Part shown: positions 8,263-16,867 of the stretch, piece after piece
Layout: each line of letters opens with the position of its first letter
Position numbering within the stretch: the stretch's first letter is position 1
Notes under the pieces: model-generated
What the model was told of the DNA's origin: nothing
What the model saw: only the letters and a program-made list of their open reading frames with translations
Database searches by the model: none
Program-made: the position numbers and the translations under genes
Origin: a bacterium
Lineage (GTDB): Bacteria > Vulcanimicrobiota > Vulcanimicrobiia > Vulcanimicrobiales > SCRA01
Direction: 5' to 3'
NCBI GenBank assembly: GCA_004297985.1
Contig: SCRA01000033.1
Location: 17,487 to 81,486 of the forward strand
Length of the DNA: 64,000 nt

Positions 8263-10086
8263 ATGTTCGGCGGCGGATCGACCCCCATGCACTTGATGTG
8301 GTCCTCGCAGTTCGATCCCAAGCGGCCCCAGGCCCCGCGGGTCGATCTGCGCCGCGTCCTGCGCTTCTTCGCACCGTACTGGCGCCAAGAGGCGTTGGTG
8401 CTGGTATGTATTCTGGTCACCAGTGCCCTAGGCCAGCTCCCACCGCTCTTCACGAAGTGGATCATCGACGGCGCCATCGCAGGTAAGGACCTGCACGGGC
8501 TCTCCCTCGACGTGGGCGGCATGATCGCCTCGGCCGTCGGGGGCAGCGCGATCGGCGCCTGGCAGGGCTATTTGAACGCCTATGTCGGCGAAGGGATCAT
8601 GCGCGACATGCGCGATCGCCTCGTCCAGCATCTGCATACGATGTCGCTGGCCTTCTTCACGTCAACGAAGACCGGTGAGATCATGAACCGCGTCTCCAGC
8701 GACGTCGATGCCGTCGACAACGTCGTGACGGGGACGCTCGTCACCATCGTCACCAACATCACGATCATCCTGACGACTCTCGTAGCGATCTTCCTGCTCG
8801 ATTGGCGCTTAGCGCTGATCTCATTGGCCGTGGTGCCCTTCATGGTCTTCCCCCTGCGCCCCGTGGGGCGCGCCATGTACGAGGTCCGCAAGCGCACTCG
8901 CGTACAGCGCGACCGCATCGAGAGTTTGATGCAGGAGACGCTCTCGCTCTCCGGGATCACACTGATCAAGTCGTTCGTCCGCGAGCGTCAGGAGGCGCGG
9001 CGCTTCCACGAGGCCGGGACGACGCTGATGGGGCTGGAGATTCGCCTCGCCATGGTCGGCCGCTGGTTCATCGCGCTGGTCGGTGCGATGGTCATCGTCG
9101 GCCCGGCGATCGTCTGGTTCGGCGGCGGGTGGCTGGCGATCGAGCGCGGGCTCCAGATCGGTACCATCGTAGCCTTCGTGGCCTATTTGGGCCGGCTCTA
9201 TGGTCCGGCATCGGCTCTCGTAGGCGTTCAGGTGCAGTTGGTGAGCGCGCTGGCCGTCTTCGAGCGCATCTTCGACTACCTCGACATGGCGCCCGAGGCA
9301 CCGCAGCGATCCGATGCCGTCGAACTCGGTGCGGCACGTGGGGCGATCGCCTTCGAGGACGTCAACTTTCGCTACGTGTCCGATCGCAGCACGCTCGAGC
9401 ACGTCTCCTTCCACGTCGAACCGGGTCAATTGGCCGCCTTCGTCGGCCCCAGCGGTGCGGGGAAGACCACTATCATGCAGCTCGTCCCGCGCTTCTACGA
9501 CCCGCAGACGGGCCGCGTCACGATCGACGGCTACGACCTGCGCGACCTGAGCCTCGACTCGCTGCGCCGCAATATCGGTATCGTGACGCAAGAGACCTAT
9601 CTCTTCCATGCCACGATCGGCGAGAATCTTCGCTACGGAAAGCCCGATGCGAGCGAGGCCGAGCTGATTGCGGCCTGCCGCGCCGCTAACGTCTACGACG
9701 TGATCGAGCGGCTCCCGGAGCGCTTCGATACGATTGTCGGAGAACGCGGTCAGAAGCTCTCCGGAGGCGAGCGTCAGCGCATCGCCATCGCCCGCGTGCT
9801 GCTGAAGGATCCTTGCATCTTAATCCTCGACGAGGCAACGAGCTCCCTGGACTCGGCCTCGGAGAAGCTGATCCAAGAGGCGCTCGAGCCATTGATGCAC
9901 GGGCGCACGAGCCTGGTGATCGCGCATCGCCTCTCGACGATCCTCCAGGCGGATGTCATCTTCGTCGTCGAGCGAGGGAAGATCGTCGAGTCCGGTACCC
10001 ACAACGAGCTCCTCGAGAGCAATGGCCTCTACGCCATGCTCTACCACGAACAGTTCCGCGAGCCGGAGGCCACGGCCGCGGAGTAG
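8263..10086 (+). CDS. ABC exporter, fused membrane and ATPase domains
   Basis: A 607-residue half-transporter of the MsbA/LmrA type, expected to work as a homodimer in the inner membrane. The N-terminal six-helix membrane domain covers about residues 30-340 and includes the coupling-helix region with FFTSTKTGEIMNRVSSDVD. The C-terminal ATPase has Walker A GPSGAGKT, Q-loop VTQETYLF, signature LSGGERQR, Walker B ILILDEATSSLD and the H-loop in IAHRLSTI. The substrate is not predictable (lipid, drug or peptide). It stands alone downstream of the sulfite dehydrogenase pair. Confidence 0.93.
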   Translation: MFGGGSTPMHLMWSSQFDPKRPQAPRVDLRRVLRFFAPYWRQEALVLVCILVTSALGQLPPLFTKWIIDGAIAGKDLHGLSLDVGGMIASAVGGSAIGAWQGYLNAYVGEGIMRDMRDRLVQHLHTMSLAFFTSTKTGEIMNRVSSDVDAVDNVVTGTLVTIVTNITIILTTLVAIFLLDWRLALISLAVVPFMVFPLRPVGRAMYEVRKRTRVQRDRIESLMQETLSLSGITLIKSFVRERQEARRFHEAGTTLMGLEIRLAMVGRWFIALVGAMVIVGPAIVWFGGGWLAIERGLQIGTIVAFVAYLGRLYGPASALVGVQVQLVSALAVFERIFDYLDMAPEAPQRSDAVELGAARGAIAFEDVNFRYVSDRSTLEHVSFHVEPGQLAAFVGPSGAGKTTIMQLVPRFYDPQTGRVTIDGYDLRDLSLDSLRRNIGIVTQETYLFHATIGENLRYGKPDASEAELIAACRAANVYDVIERLPERFDTIVGERGQKLSGGERQRIAIARVLLKDPCILILDEATSSLDSASEKLIQEALEPLMHGRTSLVIAHRLSTILQADVIFVVERGKIVESGTHNELLESNGLYAMLYHEQFREPEATAAE

Positions 10087-10115
10087 CGGCCGGCACTCGG
10101 CTCCTCCGCAACCTG

Positions 10116-10388
10116 TCAGTGGTAGAAATAGGGATCGAGGACTCGCACTTCGGTGACCGCGTCGATCGGTAGGCTATTGGACTCCGCAGCCTCGCGTATC
10201 GCTGCCTCGTTGGGACCGTCGTACACGCAGAACGTCTTTCGCTTGTCGTTCGAGACGTAAGAGTGGACCCACGTCACGCCCAGATTACCGTTCTTGCCGA
10301 CGACGCCAAGGCACGCATTTGCGCCTTCCGATGTCATTGGCACTTGTAGGCCGTTGGGGAAGGTCCGCTCGATCATGAAACGCGGCAT
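10116..10388 (-). CDS. DUF4242 small protein
   Basis: A 90-residue protein of the DUF4242 type (SCO4226-like alpha/beta fold; one Streptomyces member binds nickel). Recognisable stretches are MPRFMIERTF at the start, then VTWVHSYVSNDKRKTFCVYDGPN and AIREAAESNSLPID. The start at 10388 is set by GGAGGG just upstream; an earlier ATG at 10421 gives an unlike N-terminus. It has no signal peptide. It lies between the ABC exporter and a PEP-mutase-family gene, without obvious functional linkage. Confidence 0.75.
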   Translation of the reverse strand: MPRFMIERTFPNGLQVPMTSEGANACLGVVGKNGNLGVTWVHSYVSNDKRKTFCVYDGPNEAAIREAAESNSLPIDAVTEVRVLDPYFYH

Positions 10389-10445
10389 GTCTGACCCTCC
10401 ATGGACGATTCGTCGACGCATGCGACGAACCGAGCGCTTGTACTT

Positions 10446-11288
10446 CTACATGGCGGCGCGGAGCAGATCGCTCATCTCCGCGTGGGTGATGATACCCGCC
10501 GCGAAGGTGAACGTACCGGGACCTTGCAGCTCCTCGGCGACGCGGCGCACTACGGTGAGCGCGGCGCGCGCCAACGACCCGCCGACGCTCACGCGCGCCA
10601 CACCTAGGCGAGCTAGCTCCGGCAACGGAGGAGTTGCCGGCCCGGCGAGCACGTTCAGCGGCCCCGAGATCGCCTTTGCCAATCTTCCGATCAGCACGCC
10701 GTCGGCCACCGCCGGAACGAAGAGCGAATCGGCGCCGGCCTGGCGATAGGCATTGACGCGGCGCACCGCCTCCGCGAATGCCTCCTCGCCGCGCCCCCCG
10801 AGCAGGAAGACGTCCGTTCGCGCGTTGATCACCAGATGAACGCCTTCGGCATCGGCAGCGGAACGCGCCGCGCTGATGCGCATCGAGGCCTCCGGCAGCG
10901 GCAGCAGACCGTCGCGACGCGCGTCCTCGAGGTTGATGCCTACCGCACCTGCGGCAATGGTACGGCGTACCGTCTCCGCTACGTCGCTCGCGGCTGGCCC
11001 GTAGCCTGCCTCCATGTCTGCCGTCACGGGTACCGCCACGGCCGCTGCGATGCGCTCGACCACCGCGAGCATCTCGTCGCGCCCGATGAACTCACCGTCG
11101 GGATAGCCTAACGCATTGGCCACGCCGGAACTGGTGGTCGCCACGGCGGGGAAGCCGGCCGCCTCGATCAGGCGCGCGCTGGCGACATCCCAGGCGTTGG
11201 CCAGCACCAGCGGCGGCGAATCATGATGTAACGCCAAGAGACGTGCGGCTTTGGCCTGCGCGGCTCCCCGTTCGATCGTCGGTTTCAT
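10446..11288 (-). CDS. Isocitrate lyase/PEP mutase superfamily enzyme
   Basis: A 280-residue (beta/alpha)8-barrel enzyme of the isocitrate lyase/phosphoenolpyruvate mutase family. Visible motifs are the substrate-contacting start PLVLANAWDVASARLIEAAG, VPVTADMEAGYG (metal-binding Asp and Glu), GINLEDARRDG and VINARTDVFLLGG. Members cleave 2-methylisocitrate or oxaloacetate or act on phosphonates; the KKCGH motif of true isocitrate lyase is absent, so that reaction is unlikely. The precise substrate is unknown. Confidence 0.85.
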   Translation of the reverse strand: MKPTIERGAAQAKAARLLALHHDSPPLVLANAWDVASARLIEAAGFPAVATTSSGVANALGYPDGEFIGRDEMLAVVERIAAAVAVPVTADMEAGYGPAASDVAETVRRTIAAGAVGINLEDARRDGLLPLPEASMRISAARSAADAEGVHLVINARTDVFLLGGRGEEAFAEAVRRVNAYRQAGADSLFVPAVADGVLIGRLAKAISGPLNVLAGPATPPLPELARLGVARVSVGGSLARAALTVVRRVAEELQGPGTFTFAAGIITHAEMSDLLRAAM

Positions 11289-11368
11289 GGTGACAAACGT
11301 ACCACACCGCTATGGCAAACGTCTATGCGCACTCGCTTCACGGCGCGTGTCGAGCATGCACCCGATTG

Positions 11369-11397
11369 TTGCCGGCCCATCACGGTACGCCTAGAAT
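11369..11397 (+). promoter_or_regulatory. Sigma-70-type promoter of the unknown two-gene unit
   Basis: TTGCCG (11369-11374) and TAGAAT (11392-11397) are separated by exactly 17 bases, matching 4/6 and 5/6 of the sigma-70 consensus. Transcription would begin near 11404, giving a leader of about 65 bases to the GTG start at 11469, which has AAAGGAG upstream. This is one of the clearest promoters in the window. Confidence 0.6.
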
Positions 11398-11468
11398 CAC
11401 CGTGCAAGTGTGCCGCGTACCGCACGCGGCCTCGTGTTTTCGGAGCGTCCCGCGAAAGGAGATGCACC

Positions 11469-12632
11469 GTGACAACTAGGCAGCTTCCACCGAACATCGA
11501 CACCTCGATGATGCAAACGGTAACGCGCGATATCGAGTCGATGAGCATCCTCACCAAACCCGGCATGGAGGACGTGGTGCGCGCGCGCATCGCGTCACTA
11601 CCGATGCGTGCCGGAGTCGGCTTCGACTACCCCGCCACGCTGCGCGGTTCGACACCGCACTTCAACGTCTACTATGACCCGGCTCTCGCCGCCGGACCGG
11701 CCGTCGCCGACGGCGTTCTCGCCACGTGCGAGCGCGACTACGACACGATGCAATGGTACTTCGGCGGCATCGCGCCTCCAGGGCTCCCCTTCAACGTGGT
11801 CATCGCCCCGCTCGACCCTTCGGGGCGGGGCTATGGCGGTGCCTACCACTACGGTTGCGCCGCCGTCGATCTCTACCTCGATGCGAAGACCGTGCCCAGC
11901 CTCGACATCGACTACACACGCTTCCTGCTGATCGCAGAGGCCGTCGAGGTCTTCTCCGCGGCGCAAGGCGCCGGCTGGAACTGCGGAGCGAGCAACGGCG
12001 AGGGCCTCTCGCGGGTGCTGGCAACGAATATCTATTCGGCGCAACTCGATGGTTACACGACAGCGGGCATTTGGCTCGATGCACCAGGACGCCCCGACTA
12101 CGTCAACGTCACCGATCCCACGGATCGCAACGCCGTTTCGACGGGCTGCGCCGTGCTCTTCCTCAACTACCTGCGCTACCAGGAGGACTTCACGTGGCCG
12201 GAGATCGTCGCCGCCGCCGGCGCGACGCTCCAGCAGACCTACCAACATCTCACCAAGCAGCCCGATGGCTTCACGCCCTTCAAGAACCTTCTCCAGCGCT
12301 TCTATCCCATGGGCCGCGCCTCGGGATTGACGACCGACAACCCGTTCCCGCTCATGGGGCGCATGGCGTTCCCGTTCTGCGGCGTTCAATTCCGCGGCTC
12401 CGTGCAGGCGGGCTCCACCAGCACCTGGTTCACCTACAACTGGCCGGTGCTCTGGCACGTCGAATGGAACGTCGTTCCCACGAACGTCAACACCGCGGGC
12501 CCGCAGCTCACGTGGAACGTACGCGTCCAGAAGACCGCGGGCGACTATCTCACCTACTGGATCGCCATCACCAACACGAGCTCGGCGCAGGTCGACGTCG
12601 AGGCACGCTACGCCGTGCTCGGCGCGCTCTAG
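11469..12632 (+). CDS. Conserved-looking protein of unknown function
   Basis: A 387-residue protein I cannot name with confidence. AAAGGAG seven bases before GTG 11469 sets the start; there is no signal peptide. Residues roughly 40-270 resemble a degenerate gluzincin-like layout: an acidic helix (LLIAEAVEVF), NGEGLSRVLATNIY, and an alpha-helical NAVSTGCAVLFLNYLRYQ followed by TWPEIVAAAG and LQQTYQHLT. No HExxH zinc motif is present. The C-terminal 100 residues are rich in Trp, Tyr and Thr (STWFTYNWPVLWHVEWNVVP) and look like a beta-sandwich. It is followed 18 bases later by a small gene and probably forms a unit with it. Confidence 0.6.
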   Translation: MTTRQLPPNIDTSMMQTVTRDIESMSILTKPGMEDVVRARIASLPMRAGVGFDYPATLRGSTPHFNVYYDPALAAGPAVADGVLATCERDYDTMQWYFGGIAPPGLPFNVVIAPLDPSGRGYGGAYHYGCAAVDLYLDAKTVPSLDIDYTRFLLIAEAVEVFSAAQGAGWNCGASNGEGLSRVLATNIYSAQLDGYTTAGIWLDAPGRPDYVNVTDPTDRNAVSTGCAVLFLNYLRYQEDFTWPEIVAAAGATLQQTYQHLTKQPDGFTPFKNLLQRFYPMGRASGLTTDNPFPLMGRMAFPFCGVQFRGSVQAGSTSTWFTYNWPVLWHVEWNVVPTNVNTAGPQLTWNVRVQKTAGDYLTYWIAITNTSSAQVDVEARYAVLGAL

Positions 12633-12650
12633 CGCGCGGAGGAGAACGTG

Positions 12651-12971
12651 ATGATTCGCATCATCATCGAGACCGACGACGCCGCGCGCGGCACCGCGCA
12701 GGCGCAGGGCCTCGCGACAACCGCCACAACGGCTGGAATGGCTGCCCCCATCTCCGCCGGTGAGCCTGCTTCGTATCTCCACCACATGGTGGCCACTCAG
12801 ACGGGCGCGGCCAACGTCCTAGCCGTCACGCCGAGCATGGCGCAGGCGCAACCCGCTGTCCCGCTGGCGGCCATCGACGCGGGCGCCGCACCGACGTGGC
12901 TCAGCGAAGCCGTGAAGGAGGCCACCGTTCGCGCAGCCGAGGAGATCTTGCGAAGAGGCGAGGGCATCTGA
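12651..12971 (+). CDS. Small Ala-rich protein, partner of the upstream unknown gene
   Basis: A 106-residue protein of unknown function with GGAGGAG six bases before ATG 12651. It begins MIRIIIETDDAARG, then runs through a low-complexity Ala/Thr/Pro/Gln-rich middle (AQAQPAVPLAAIDAGAAP) and ends in a predicted charged helix (SEAVKEATVRAAEEILRRGE). Its spacing from the preceding gene implies one transcript. The stop codon is the first part of the structured element that follows. Codon use is like the neighbours, so it is probably a genuine gene. Confidence 0.55.
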   Translation: MIRIIIETDDAARGTAQAQGLATTATTAGMAAPISAGEPASYLHHMVATQTGAANVLAVTPSMAQAQPAVPLAAIDAGAAPTWLSEAVKEATVRAAEEILRRGEGI

Positions 12972-13078
12972 AACGATCTCCGATCTACGCCATCCCATCG
13001 TTGCCAAGAGGCTCGTGTACGTGGAGCACACCGCGCCTCTTGGCGCCTTGGTCTGAACGTAGATCAGAAGATCGTTTC
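12970..13078. repeat. Two-tier hairpin element, copy 1 (convergent gene junction)
   Basis: A 109-base nested inverted repeat. Outer arms 12970-12989 and 13058-13078 pair over 18 bp with a small bulge (GAAACGATCT and GATCTACG with their complements). Inner arms GCCAAGAGGC (13003-13012) and GCCTCTTGGC (13035-13044) pair perfectly, and GTGT/ACAC closes the apical loop. It spans the whole gap between the stop codon of the + strand gene and the stop codon of scoB. The core GGCGCCTTGGTCTGA (13042-13056) recurs in the copy at 31661-31765. It may be a bidirectional terminator, a structured RNA or a REP/MITE-like element. Confidence 0.85.
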
Positions 13079-13079
13079 T

Positions 13080-13736
13080 CTACGCAGCCATCTCCTTGAT
13101 GTCTGGGGCCTTGATGAGCTTAGCCTGCGTCGCGGCCTGCACATCGTCGAACGTGAGCCCCGCGGCGATCTCCTTGATCAGCATGCCCTGCGGCGTTACT
13201 TCGAAGTAGCCCATCTCGGTGATGACCACGTCGACCACGCCCTTACCGGTCAGGGGCAGCGTGCACCGCTCGAGGATCTTCGGCGCGCCGCCCTTGGCGG
13301 TATGCTCCATCGTTACGATGAGCTTCTTGGCGCCGGCCACCAGGTCCATCGCGCCGCCCATGCCCTTGATCATCTTCCCGGGGATCATCCAGTTGGCGAG
13401 ATCGCCGTTGGCGGCTACCTCCATTGCGCCCAAGATCGAGAGATCGATATGACCTCCGCGGATCATGCCGAAGGAGTCGGAGCTCGAGAAGAATGCGGTG
13501 CCATTGATCTCGGTCACCGTCTCCTTACCCGCGTTGATGAGGTCCGGATCGGCGTGGCCCTCGACGGGATAGGGGCCGATGCCCAGCATCCCGTTCTCGC
13601 TCTGAAAAATGACTTCCATCCCCGCGGGAACGAGATTCGCCACCATCGTCGGCATGCCGATGCCGAGATTGACGTAGAAGCCGTCGCGCAGCTCCTTAGC
13701 CGCCCGGCGCACGATCACTTCGCGCTTATCTGCCAT
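13080..13736 (-). CDS. scoB: 3-oxoacid CoA-transferase subunit B
   Basis: The beta subunit (218 residues) of a succinyl-CoA:3-ketoacid or acetoacetate CoA-transferase, which activates or releases ketoacids. Family marks are the N-terminal [24 protein letters not shown] and the catalytic glutamate region [14 protein letters not shown], followed by [14 protein letters not shown] and [14 protein letters not shown]. It lies 10 bases downstream of scoA on the same strand, so the two subunits are co-expressed. The divergent acyl-CoA dehydrogenase suggests a fatty-acid or branched-chain degradation setting. Confidence 0.93.
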   Translation of the reverse strand: MADKREVIVRRAAKELRDGFYVNLGIGMPTMVANLVPAGMEVIFQSENGMLGIGPYPVEGHADPDLINAGKETVTEINGTAFFSSSDSFGMIRGGHIDLSILGAMEVAANGDLANWMIPGKMIKGMGGAMDLVAGAKKLIVTMEHTAKGGAPKILERCTLPLTGKGVVDVVITEMGYFEVTPQGMLIKEIAAGLTFDDVQAATQAKLIKAPDIKEMAA

Positions 13737-13746
13737 GATGTAACTC

Positions 13747-14439
13747 CTACGCCTTGCGAGTCGTGAGGCGCTCGATGCGCTTCTCGGCCTTGCCGACGAT
13801 GATGCGGTTGACGAAGACGCTCGGCGTATGGATGAGATCAGGGTCGAGCTCGCCCGGCTCCACCAGCTCCTCCACCTCGGCGATCGTCACCTTACCAGCG
13901 GTGGCTACCATGGGGTTGAAGTTGCGCGCGGTCTTGCGATAGACCAAGTTGCCGAAGCGGTCGCCCTTCCATGCGTGCACGAACGCGAAGTCGGTCGTAA
14001 TACCGCGCTCCATGACGTAGGTGCGGCCGTCGAACTCGCGAGTCTCCTTGCCGTCGGCGATCACCGTGCCAAAGCCCGTAGGCGTGAAGAAGGCCGCAAC
14101 GCCGGCCCCGCCGGCGCGCAGACGCTCGGCCAAGGTCCCCTGCGGATTGAACTCGAGATCCAGCTTGCCTTCTAGGGCCAGCTTCTCGAAGTACTTGTTC
14201 TCACCGACGTAACTGGCGACCATCTTCTTCACCTGGCCAGCCTCGAGCATCAGCCCGATGCCCCAGCCGTCCACGCCGGCGTTGTTCGAGATGATCGTAT
14301 GGCTCTTGGTGCCCTTACGTACCACGGCTTGGATCACGTCCTGAGGGATGCCGCAGAGGCCGAAGCCGCCTATGGCGATCGAGGCGCCGTCGAAGAGGTC
14401 CTTGACCGCCTCGTCGGCGCTATCCACCACTTTCTTCAT
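13747..14439 (-). CDS. scoA: 3-oxoacid CoA-transferase subunit A
   Basis: The alpha subunit (230 residues), starting [20 protein letters not shown]. Family motifs include the CoA-binding [24 protein letters not shown], the stretch [22 protein letters not shown] and [14 protein letters not shown] with [19 protein letters not shown]. It is the upstream member of a two-gene transcript with scoB. Homologous transferases use succinyl-CoA or acetyl-CoA as donors; the donor cannot be told here. Confidence 0.93.
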   Translation of the reverse strand: MKKVVDSADEAVKDLFDGASIAIGGFGLCGIPQDVIQAVVRKGTKSHTIISNNAGVDGWGIGLMLEAGQVKKMVASYVGENKYFEKLALEGKLDLEFNPQGTLAERLRAGGAGVAAFFTPTGFGTVIADGKETREFDGRTYVMERGITTDFAFVHAWKGDRFGNLVYRKTARNFNPMVATAGKVTIAEVEELVEPGELDPDLIHTPSVFVNRIIVGKAEKRIERLTTRKA

Positions 14440-14532
14440 GGGCGGGGTATTAGTGCAAGGGGCGTCCAGAGCCCTCCGCGAACGCTGTCCCCGCTTACGC
14501 GCAATTTTTTCGCTCTACGGAGAACGCGAACC

Positions 14533-15723
14533 ATGACCACCGCCGCGCCGATTTCGCTGCTGGAACCCCAGAGCGACGAAGAGGCGATGATGCTCGACAT
14601 CGTCCGGAAAATTGTCGCGGAAAAGGTCGCACCGCGCGCGGCCGAGATCGACCTCAACGCCGAATACCCCGACGATATCAAAGCCGTCTTCGCCGAGAAC
14701 GACCTGCTCGGCGTCCCGATTCCATCCGAGTACGGCGGGCTCGGCGGCAGCTTCTTGACCTACGTCAAAGTCGTCGAGGAGATCGCCAAAGCCTGCGCAG
14801 CGAGCTCGCTCATCGTCGCCGTGCAGGAGCTTGGAATGCTGCCCGTGATGATCGGCGGAAGCGAGGACCAGAAGAAACGGTGGCTGCCGAAGTTCGCCTC
14901 CGGCGAGTGGATCGCCGCTTACGCGCTCACGGAGCCCGGCAGCGGCTCCGACGCCGCCGGCTCGATGCGCATGCGCGCCGAACGCGTCGAGGGCGGCTAC
15001 AAGCTCAACGGAACGAAGATCTTCATCACACACGGTAACGTCGCCGACGCCATCGCCTTCTTCGCGGTGACCGACCCGACCAAGGGACCAAACGGTATTA
15101 CCGCCTTCCTCGTAGAGAAGGACTTTCCCGGCTTCAAAGTCGGCAGGCGCGAGCATAAGATGGGCATCAAGGGCTCGCCGACCGTGGAACTGATCCTAGA
15201 AGATTGCTTCGTTCCGGACTCGCACCGTATCGGCGCCGAAGGTGAAGGCTTCAAGATCGCCATGAAGGTGCTCGACAAGTCGCGGCCGGGCGTCGCCGCA
15301 CAGGCGCTTGGTATCGCCGAGGGCGCGCTCGCTTTCGCCACCAATTACACGAAGGAGCGCATGGCGTTCGGCAAGCCGATCTCGCAGCAGCAAGGCTTGC
15401 AATTCATGCTCGCCGACATGCGCACGGAAGTCGAGTGCGCACGCCTGATGCTCTACGAGGCGGCCCGCAAGTGCGACGAGGGCGCCGCCGACATCACCTA
15501 CTGGTCGGCCATGGCGAAGCTGAAATGCGGCGATGTGGCGATGAGCGTGACGACCGACGCCGTCCAACTGCTGGGCGGCTACGGCTACTGCACCGACTAC
15601 CCGGTAGAGCGCATGATGCGCGACGCCAAGATCACCCAAATCTACGAAGGCACGCAGCAGATCCAGCGCCTGGTGATCGCCCGCAACTTGGTGGGCAAAT
15701 GGAAGCCCGCGGGCAAGGGCTAG
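14533..15723 (+). CDS. Acyl-CoA dehydrogenase
   Basis: A flavoprotein (396 residues) catalysing alpha,beta-dehydrogenation of acyl-CoA. The N-terminal helical domain, the middle beta domain with YALTEPGSGSDAAG and KIFITHGNVADA, and the C-terminal domain with QLLGGYGYCTDYPVERMMRDAKITQIYEGT are all present; the Glu in IYEGT is the usual catalytic base of short- and medium-chain enzymes. ATG 14533 is chosen because the family N-terminus begins there; an in-frame ATG further upstream lies inside scoA on the other strand. It is divergent from scoAB. The closest function is probably short-chain or isovaleryl/butyryl-CoA dehydrogenase. Confidence 0.94.
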   Translation: MTTAAPISLLEPQSDEEAMMLDIVRKIVAEKVAPRAAEIDLNAEYPDDIKAVFAENDLLGVPIPSEYGGLGGSFLTYVKVVEEIAKACAASSLIVAVQELGMLPVMIGGSEDQKKRWLPKFASGEWIAAYALTEPGSGSDAAGSMRMRAERVEGGYKLNGTKIFITHGNVADAIAFFAVTDPTKGPNGITAFLVEKDFPGFKVGRREHKMGIKGSPTVELILEDCFVPDSHRIGAEGEGFKIAMKVLDKSRPGVAAQALGIAEGALAFATNYTKERMAFGKPISQQQGLQFMLADMRTEVECARLMLYEAARKCDEGAADITYWSAMAKLKCGDVAMSVTTDAVQLLGGYGYCTDYPVERMMRDAKITQIYEGTQQIQRLVIARNLVGKWKPAGKG

Positions 15724-15839
15724 GGATAGCGGCCTAGAGGGAGCACCTCCGCGGCGTCGAATCGGCCGCCACCCGGAGAGCCTTTTCGATCATTGGCGGC
15801 TCGCCCGGTGCATCATACCGTTCTCTTGGAGGTTACCTC

Positions 15840-16070
15840 ATGAAGAAGCTTCTCGCTGCCCTCGTCACGGCGGCATTCCTTTCGACGGGCGTCGCGTTCG
15901 CCGCCAACTCATCCACCGCCGCCAAGCCGGCCGCCACCGCTGCCGCCGCGAAGACGGCGAAGACCACCAAGTCGACCAAGGCCGTGAAGACGACCAAGGC
16001 TGTGAAGACGACCAAGGCCGCGAAATCGACCAAGAAGGCCGCCGCCACGAAGAGCAAGACCGCGAAGTAA
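15840..16070 (+). CDS. Small secreted Lys/Ala/Thr-repeat protein
   Basis: A 76-residue exported, extremely basic protein. The signal peptide is MKKLLAALVTAAFLSTGVAFA. The mature part consists almost entirely of Ala, Lys, Thr and Ser in a repeated pattern (TTKSTKAVKTTKAVKTTKAA), reminiscent of histone H1 tails. GGAGG lies upstream of ATG 15840. A strong terminator follows the stop codon, so it is a single-gene transcript. Function is unknown; a surface polycation that binds polyanions is one possibility. Confidence 0.7.
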   Translation: MKKLLAALVTAAFLSTGVAFAANSSTAAKPAATAAAAKTAKTTKSTKAVKTTKAVKTTKAAKSTKKAAATKSKTAK

Positions 16071-16093
16071 CCGTCGCGATCTCTCGAAGTTAC

Positions 16094-16124
16094 GGGCCGG
16101 TCACCGACCGGCCCGCTTCTTTTT
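16094..16124 (+). terminator. Rho-independent terminator
   Basis: GGGCCGGTC and GACCGGCCC form a perfect 9-bp stem with an ACC loop (16094-16114), followed by GCTTCTTTTT. It terminates the Lys-rich protein gene on the + strand and overlaps the last codons of nth on the other strand. Confidence 0.9.
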
Positions 16125-16787
16125 GAGCACCAGCGGCGCCGTGGGACAGACGTCGGCCACGGGGCAGATGCCGCACAACGGCATCGGTGCCTTGCAGATT
16201 TGGCGCCCGTGGAGGATCAGCCAGTGGTGCGCATGGCGCCACTTCTCGCGCGGGAGCAGCGCCGTCACGTCGCGCTCCACGTCCAACGGCGTTTTGCCCA
16301 GCGTGAGGCCGAGCCGATGCGCAACGCGGAAGACGTGCGTGTCGACGGCGAACGCCGCCTCCCCGAAGGCCACGGCCAACACCACGCTTGCCGTCTTTCG
16401 CCCCACGCCCGGCAGCGCCTCGAGCGCAACGCGCTCGCTGGGCACCTCGCCCCCGTGCCGCTCGACCAGCGCCTGCGCTGCGGCTACGATGTTGCGCGCC
16501 TTCGCGCGGTAGAAGCCGCACGACTTGATGATGCGCTCGACGTCGTCGAGCTTCGCGTTGGCCAGCGCCTTCGCGTCCGGGTAGCGCGCGAAGAGTGCGG
16601 GCGTCGTCAGGTTGACGCGCGCATCGGTGCACTGGGCGCTGAGCGCGACCGCCACCAGCAGCTCGTACGGATCGCGGAACTCCAACGCCGTCTGCGCTTG
16701 AGGGTACATCTCTTCCAGGCGCGCCAGCATCTGCTTGGCCGTCGCCCGCGTTACTTTCTTGGTGGGGAACGGTATCTTCACCATCAC
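16101..16787 (-). CDS. nth: Endonuclease III
   Basis: A bifunctional DNA glycosylase/AP lyase (228 residues) for oxidised pyrimidines. The helix-hairpin-helix is LPGVGRKTASVVLA with its catalytic Lys, and the catalytic Asp lies in VDTHVFRVAHR. The iron-sulfur cluster ligands are C-x6-C-x2-C-x5-C in CKAPMPLCGICPVADVCP near the C-terminus. The start is either the first ATG (16787) or the next (16784). It is one of three base-excision-repair genes in the window, with mutY and nfo. Confidence 0.95.
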   Translation of the reverse strand: MMVKIPFPTKKVTRATAKQMLARLEEMYPQAQTALEFRDPYELLVAVALSAQCTDARVNLTTPALFARYPDAKALANAKLDDVERIIKSCGFYRAKARNIVAAAQALVERHGGEVPSERVALEALPGVGRKTASVVLAVAFGEAAFAVDTHVFRVAHRLGLTLGKTPLDVERDVTALLPREKWRHAHHWLILHGRQICKAPMPLCGICPVADVCPTAPLVLKKKRAGR

Positions 16788-16867
16788 CGCTTGCCTTGGC
16801 TCTCCGCGCTCCAGTACCTCGTACCTTCTCGGGAGAGATTGCGGGCGGCCCCACCGAAGGAGTTCCG

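Noticed and set aside
12970..13078. Calling the element an insertion sequence remnant
   Set aside because: It contains no transposase frame and no clear target-site duplication; the stems and gene-junction position fit a small hairpin repeat or terminator better.
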